From an uncultured Prevotella sp. (GTDB lineage: Bacteria; Bacteroidota; Bacteroidia; Bacteroidales; Bacteroidaceae): a stretch of 9,468 bases of DNA. Location of the stretch: positions 1 through 9,468 of the forward strand of contig CAKQPF010000093.1 in the NCBI GenBank assembly GCA_934256705.1. Reading direction: 5' to 3'. This document shows, in pieces, positions 6,041 through 9,468 of the stretch. The translations under genes were made by a program, and so were the position numbers. A model generated the notes under the pieces. That model ran no database searches. It saw nothing but the letters and a program-made list of their open reading frames with translations, and had not been told where the DNA came from. Positions within the stretch are counted from its first letter, which is position 1; the number at the start of each line of letters is the position of its first letter.

Positions 6041-7825
6041 TTAAATAGCCTTTGTGTTCTCTATGAGCCATTCTCTGTCAGCGGCATCATCGAGCAGAGG
6101 AAGCAGTTCTTCGCGCACACGCTGATGGTAAGCATTGAGCCATTCTATCTCTTCCTTGCGCATCATCTCCTTCACGACAGGAGTGGTGTCGATAGGACAG
6201 AGAGTGAGAGGCTCCATCTGAAGGAACTTGCCGAACTCGGTCTCCTTGTAAGGAGTGAAGATCATGGTGTTCTCTATGCGCACACCGAAACGGCCCTCAA
6301 GGTAGAGGCCTGGCTCGTCAGTGACGGTCATTCCAGCACGGAGCGGAGTAGGTTTCCACTGCATACGTATCTGATGAGGACCCTCATGCACATTGAGATA
6401 AGATCCCACGCCGTGACCCGTGCCGTGGAGATAGTTCATGCCTTCACGCCACATGTCCATGCGGGCAAGAGCGTCCAGTTGGGTGCCGCTTGTTCCGTCA
6501 GGGAATTTCACCATGGCAAGCTGGATATTGCCCTTCAGCACGAGCGTATATACCTTGCGCTGTTCCTCGGTGACAGGACCGAGGGCGATGGTACGGGTGA
6601 TGTCCGTCGTAGCATCCTGATACTGTGCGCCGCTGTCGATGAGCACGAATCCTTCCGGTTTCAGAGGAATATCAGTCTCAGGAGTAGCCTCATAATGCAC
6701 GATAGCACCGTGAGCCTGATAGCCTACGATAGTGTCAAAACTGATGTCACGATACAGATCCTGCTCGGCACGAAGCGAAGTAAGTTTCTTATCGACACCG
6801 ATTTCTGTCACATTACCCTCCTTTACGGCAGGGATAAGCCAGCGGAGGAACTTCACCATTGCTACGCCGTCACGCTTCATGGCGTTGTGGAAACATCTGA
6901 TTTCTGCCTCGTTCTTCTTCGTCTTCATCACGGCGATAGGAGAAACTGGCGCATCGACGATGTTTGCCTTCACTGCCTTATAGAGAGAATAGCAGGTGGT
7001 GGCGCTGCTCATCAGAATGCTGTAGTCGTTATATTTCTTCAGTGCCTCTGTCACGGCATCGTAAGGAATCACGTTGATACCATTGTCATGGAGATAGACG
7101 CTCACCTCGGCAGTGAGCTTTCTCTCGTCGATGAAGAGGGTGGCATCATCCTCGCGGATAAGGAGGAAGCTGACAAAGACCGGATTGCAGTGCACGTCCG
7201 TGCCACGGAGATTGAGCGTCCAGGCGATGTCATCGAGAGCTGTCACCAGCATGCCGTTGGAATGATTAGCCTTGATTTCCTTGCGGATGCGGGTAAGCTT
7301 AGAGCCTACACTCTCGCCAGTAAATTCTTCAGGCTGTATTTCCACCTTATTTAATGGTATTACAGGGCGGTCTTTCCATATCTCAGCCAAAGGGTCAAGA
7401 TTCGTTCTCACCGTTATTCCGCCTTCGGCACGCAGGTCAGCGATGAGGCTTTCCACGTTGCTCGCAGACATTACCATACCATCTACGCCGACACATGAGC
7501 CTCCAGACATGGCAAGCTTCTGTCCGAGCCATTGCGCAATGGTAGGAGTGCCTTCCACGGCATCCTTCATCAGGACGAATTCCGTGCCAGCCAACTGCTC
7601 TGTCGCAGCGATGAAATATCGAGAGTCCGTCCAGAGGGCAGCCTCGTTGAGAGTTACTACTGCCGTTCCAGCGGAACCGTTGAAACCGGAAATCCATTGT
7701 CTGCCCATCCAGTGATCAGGCACATACTCGCCGTTGTGAGGGTCAGTACTCGGGAAGATAAAGGCATCGATACCCTCCTGACGCATCAACTGGCGCAGAG
7801 AGGAAAGTTTTTCAGGGATGTTCAT
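6041..7825 (-). CDS. Xaa-Pro aminopeptidase (M24B, three-domain aminopeptidase P type)
   Basis: This 594-aa metallopeptidase removes an N-terminal residue that precedes proline, probably in the cytoplasm during peptide use or turnover. It has the three-domain layout of eukaryotic XPNPEP1-like enzymes: two creatinase-like N-terminal domains (~1-155 and ~160-305), the M24 'pita-bread' catalytic domain (~310-530) and a C-terminal extension (~535-594). The dinuclear-metal ligands are D397, D408, H471, E504 and E518. The proton-shuttle histidines are H377 and H480. The longer in-frame start at 7888 overlaps the -33 box and adds 21 residues atypical of the family, so I chose the ATG at 7825, about 25-30 nt after the predicted transcription start. 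No signal peptide is seen. It is probably co-transcribed with ispF downstream. Confidence 0.93.
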   Translation of the reverse strand: MNIPEKLSSLRQLMRQEGIDAFIFPSTDPHNGEYVPDHWMGRQWISGFNGSAGTAVVTLNEAALWTDSRYFIAATEQLAGTEFVLMKDAVEGTPTIAQWLGQKLAMSGGSCVGVDGMVMSASNVESLIADLRAEGGITVRTNLDPLAEIWKDRPVIPLNKVEIQPEEFTGESVGSKLTRIRKEIKANHSNGMLVTALDDIAWTLNLRGTDVHCNPVFVSFLLIREDDATLFIDERKLTAEVSVYLHDNGINVIPYDAVTEALKKYNDYSILMSSATTCYSLYKAVKANIVDAPVSPIAVMKTKKNEAEIRCFHNAMKRDGVAMVKFLRWLIPAVKEGNVTEIGVDKKLTSLRAEQDLYRDISFDTIVGYQAHGAIVHYEATPETDIPLKPEGFVLIDSGAQYQDATTDITRTIALGPVTEEQRKVYTLVLKGNIQLAMVKFPDGTSGTQLDALARMDMWREGMNYLHGTGHGVGSYLNVHEGPHQIRMQWKPTPLRAGMTVTDEPGLYLEGRFGVRIENTMIFTPYKETEFGKFLQMEPLTLCPIDTTPVVKEMMRKEEIEWLNAYHQRVREELLPLLDDAADREWLIENTKAI

Positions 7826-7857
7826 AGATATAGATATTGATTGCAAAATAGACTTTA

Positions 7858-7889
7858 CAAAGATACATCTTTTTGTAATGACAAGCAAA
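7858..7889 (-). promoter_or_regulatory. Bacteroidetes-type promoter of the aminopeptidase gene
   Basis: On the minus strand a perfect TTTG (7886-7889) is followed after exactly 20 nt by TATCTTTG (7858-7865), a full TAnnTTTG match. The predicted start, near 7851-7854, leaves a leader of about 25-30 nt before the ATG at 7825. This is the best promoter match in the window, and it supports the shorter gene model. Confidence 0.8.
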
Positions 7890-7904
7890 AGAAATGTGGA
7901 AAAA

Positions 7905-7937
7905 CGTGCGGTTTTACCGTTTTTTTTTATAACTTTG
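7905..7937 (+). promoter_or_regulatory. Bacteroidetes-type promoter of mdh
   Basis: TAACTTTG at 7930-7937 is a perfect -7 box, preceded by a T-rich tract. The upstream box is weak (CGTG at 7905-7908, spacing 21). A start near 7941-7944 gives a leader of about 70 nt ending in an A-rich segment right before the ATG. It lies back to back with the aminopeptidase promoter, and the two -33 regions are separated by about 15 nt. Confidence 0.65.
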
Positions 7938-8013
7938 CAATGCTAATTGTGCAAAACGGGCACATTTGGCGGTAGTAGTAAAATTTATTCATTCTTAATA
8001 AAAACACAAAGAA

Positions 8014-9006
8014 ATGGCATTTTTAACTGATGAAAAGCTCGTCATTGTAGGAGCTGGTGGTATGATTGGTTCTAACATGGTCCAGTCAGTGTTGATGTTG
8101 GGTCTCACCCCTAATGTATGTCTCTACGATATCTATGAGCCAGGCGTTCATGGTGTATATGAGGAGATGTGTCACTGCGCATTCCCAGGCGCTAACCTCT
8201 CTTACACAGTGGATCCAGAGGAGGCATTTACAGGTGCCAAGTACATCATTTCTTCAGGTGGCGCTCCACGTAAGGACGGCATGACACGTGAGGACCTTCT
8301 CGTAGGCAACTGTAAGATCGCTGCCGACTTCGGTGACAACATCAAGAAGTACTGCCCTGACGTAAAGCACGTAGTGGTTATCTTCAACCCTGCTGACGTT
8401 ACCGCTCTTACCGCTCTTATCCACTCTGGCCTCAAGCCAAGCCAGCTCACATCTCTCGCTGCTCTCGACTCTACACGTCTCCAGGAGGCTCTCGCTGCTG
8501 AATATGGCGTAGCTCAGGATAAGGTGACCGGTGCCCACACTTACGGTGGTCACGGTGAGCAGATGGCTGTTTTCGCTTCCCACGTAAAGGTTGACGGCAA
8601 GTCTCTCGAGGAGCTCGGCATGTCTGCAGAGCGTCTCGCTGAAATCCGCACCATAACCACCAAGGGCGGCGCTGCTATCATCAAGCTCCGTGGACGTTCT
8701 TCTTTCCAGAGCCCTGCTTACCAGGCTGTGAAGATGATCGAAGGCGCTATGGGTGGTGCTGAGTTCACTCTCCCTGCTGGTTGCTATGTAAACTGCGACA
8801 AGCTCGGCTACAAGAATGTCATGATGGCTATGCCTACCACTATCGACGCTACCGGCGTTCACTTCACCGCTCCTGAAGGAACTGCCGAAGAGATGGCAGG
8901 TCTCCAGAAGTCTTATGAGCACCTCCAGGCTATGCGTGACGAGATCATCTCTCTCGGCATCATCCCTGCTGTAGAGGACTGGGCTACAATGAATCCAAAC
9001 CTCTAA
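8014..9006 (+). CDS. mdh: Malate dehydrogenase
   Basis: This 330-aa cytosolic enzyme interconverts malate and oxaloacetate with NAD(H). In Bacteroidales this step feeds the reductive branch towards fumarate and succinate. The Rossmann nucleotide loop is GAGGMIG (13-19), and D39 at the end of the second strand favours NAD over NADP. The mobile loop APRKDGMTRED (84-94) supplies R86, the residue expected for malate rather than lactate, and R92. N125 (IFNPAD), D152 and R155 (LDSTR) and H180 (GGHGEQ) complete the active site. The overall sequence, including RGRSSFQSP and the NPNL ending, closely resembles the Porphyromonas/Bacteroides-type enzyme as I recall it. Frequent GCT, CTC and CGT codons suggest high expression, unlike the neighbouring genes. 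The ATG follows an A-rich leader without a Shine-Dalgarno sequence. The gene appears monocistronic, with its own terminator. Confidence 0.95.
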   Translation: MAFLTDEKLVIVGAGGMIGSNMVQSVLMLGLTPNVCLYDIYEPGVHGVYEEMCHCAFPGANLSYTVDPEEAFTGAKYIISSGGAPRKDGMTREDLLVGNCKIAADFGDNIKKYCPDVKHVVVIFNPADVTALTALIHSGLKPSQLTSLAALDSTRLQEALAAEYGVAQDKVTGAHTYGGHGEQMAVFASHVKVDGKSLEELGMSAERLAEIRTITTKGGAAIIKLRGRSSFQSPAYQAVKMIEGAMGGAEFTLPAGCYVNCDKLGYKNVMMAMPTTIDATGVHFTAPEGTAEEMAGLQKSYEHLQAMRDEIISLGIIPAVEDWATMNPNL

Positions 9007-9015
9007 TGCCCACGC

Positions 9016-9073
9016 CTTCCCATCAAGGGAAGCACGGAATCAGAACGTAAAGTGAGTGCTCTCCTAATGAGAG
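9016..9073 (+). other. Two small hairpins in the mdh 3' untranslated region
   Basis: CTTCCC-ATCAA-GGGAAG (9016-9032) and CTCTC-CTAAT-GAGAG (9059-9073) are short perfect stems between the mdh stop codon and its terminator. Stacked 3' hairpins are compatible with protection of an abundant mRNA, but their role is inferred. Confidence 0.4.
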
Positions 9074-9083
9074 AACGATACAT

Positions 9084-9122
9084 AAGGGTTGATACTTCCC
9101 AATGGAGTATCAACCCTTTTTT
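9084..9122 (+). terminator. Intrinsic terminator of mdh
   Basis: AAGGGTTGATACT (9084-9096) pairs perfectly with AGTATCAACCCTT (9106-9118) across a 9-nt loop, giving a 13-bp stem followed directly by a T6 run (9117-9122). It lies about 80 nt after the mdh stop codon and is a textbook rho-independent terminator. Confidence 0.92.
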
Positions 9123-9190
9123 ATGCCTATTTTAACTGTTGTTAATACTTTTTCAACCCTGTTTCAATAAAAATGTTTATTCTCGTTTGT

Positions 9191-9374
9191 AATTCCACCC
9201 TTCCACCTCGGTGATGTTACAGTTCTGATAGTCAGCGATTTAAATGAGGTGGAATTAGTGGTGGAATTAGGGTGGAACTTCATGTAATTCCACCCTAATT
9301 CCACCCCTAATTCCACCTCATCTAACGCATTGATTATTAAATACATAATATAGCCAAGGTGGAAGGGTGGAATT
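9191..9374. repeat. 184-nt nested palindrome with ten TTCCACC/GGTGGAA heptamers
   Basis: Two nested inverted repeats share one centre (between 9282 and 9283). The outer arms 9191-9211 and 9354-9374 match at 20 of 21 positions; the inner arms 9244-9277 and 9288-9321 match at 33 of 34 around a 10-nt loop. The intervening segments are both exactly 32 nt and still match at 17 of 32. TTCCACC occurs five times in the left outer and right inner arms, and GGTGGAA five times in the left inner and right outer arms. The whole can fold as one long imperfect hairpin. It looks like a fold-back or MITE-type element, or a multi-site binding region. Confidence 0.85.
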
Positions 9375-9421
9375 TCTTTTGAAGAAAATTATTTTAGGTA
9401 TAGGCGCATAGAGCGCACTTG

Positions 9422-9457
9422 CGAAACGCGCTATTTAAGGCGTTTCGGCTGATTTTT
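9422..9457 (+). terminator. Terminator-like hairpin near the window end
   Basis: CGAAACGC (9422-9429) and GCGTTTCG (9440-9447) form a perfect 8-bp stem with a 10-nt loop. A T6 run at 9452-9457 follows after 4 nt. It could end a plus-strand transcript, or it could be part of an element or gene that continues beyond the window. Confidence 0.45.
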
Positions 9458-9468
9458 TACCATCCTAC

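Larger units (their letters stand above)
9123..9468. other. Gene-free region with a large palindrome at the window edge
   Basis: No supportable gene lies in these 346 bases. The only reading frame of note (9164-9346, minus strand) is a translation of the palindromic repeats. The region is AT-rich, carries the 184-nt nested palindrome (9191-9374), and ends with a terminator-like hairpin (9422-9457). Confidence 0.75.

Noticed and set aside
6125..7354. A 409-codon open frame on the plus strand, opposite the aminopeptidase gene
   Set aside because: The minus-strand protein has all M24 metal ligands in order. The opposite frame has no recognisable domain and is a by-product of its codon pattern.
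7826..7888. Upstream start adding 21 residues to the aminopeptidase
   Set aside because: The segment contains the -33 and -7 promoter boxes and would largely not be transcribed.
8254..8922. A 222-codon open frame opposite mdh, and similarly 4557-5078 opposite xylB
   Set aside because: Both lie fully inside genes with complete catalytic motifs and show no family features or start signals of their own.
9164..9346. A 60-codon minus-strand frame in the terminal region
   Set aside because: It runs straight through the palindromic heptamer repeats, and its composition reflects them. No promoter or leader is seen.

Overview
The window reads as chromosomal DNA of a Bacteroidales bacterium, most likely a Prevotella/Segatella-type gut or oral species. 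The evidence is of three kinds. Four start regions carry Bacteroidetes-style promoters (a TTG/TTTG box about 20 nt before TAnnTTTG). Translation starts sit behind A-rich leaders with no Shine-Dalgarno sequence. The protein types also fit: a large secreted multi-domain GH2 glycosidase, a malate dehydrogenase of the Porphyromonas/Bacteroides type, and a three-domain Xaa-Pro aminopeptidase. The exact genus is inference.

Layout. 1-455 is non-coding and full of repeats (a REP-like G5/C5 element pair, a 7-bp microsatellite, a 22-bp tandem array). 456-3407 (-) encodes a 983-aa exported GH2 glycoside hydrolase. 3408-3845 is a divergent regulatory gap with a 16-bp tandem repeat and a long structured leader for the next gene. 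3846-5324 (+) is xylulokinase, xylB. 5325-5445 is a convergent gap filled by a second copy of the REP-like pair. 5446-5922 (-) is ispF. 5923-6040 holds a 38-nt-arm hairpin. 6041-7825 (-) is a cytosolic Xaa-Pro aminopeptidase, upstream of ispF on the same strand. 7826-8013 is a divergent promoter gap. 8014-9006 (+) is mdh, followed by a strong intrinsic terminator. 9123-9468 has no gene but holds a 184-nt nested palindrome built from ten copies of TTCCACC/GGTGGAA.

The genes do not form a single pathway. GH2 and xylB are divergent and may both serve plant-polysaccharide use: the glycosidase trims glycans outside the cytoplasm, and xylulokinase feeds D-xylulose into the pentose phosphate pathway. 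No xylA, SusC/SusD pair or regulator gene lies in the window, so that link is inference. ispF (isoprenoid MEP pathway), the aminopeptidase (peptide turnover) and mdh (C4-dicarboxylate/central metabolism) are housekeeping.

No clearly new protein system is visible. The unusual content lies between the genes: a REP-like pair that sits at gene 3' ends at two loci, a possible long-range fold in the xylB leader, a GH2 promoter that would give a nearly leaderless mRNA, and the terminal 184-nt palindrome.
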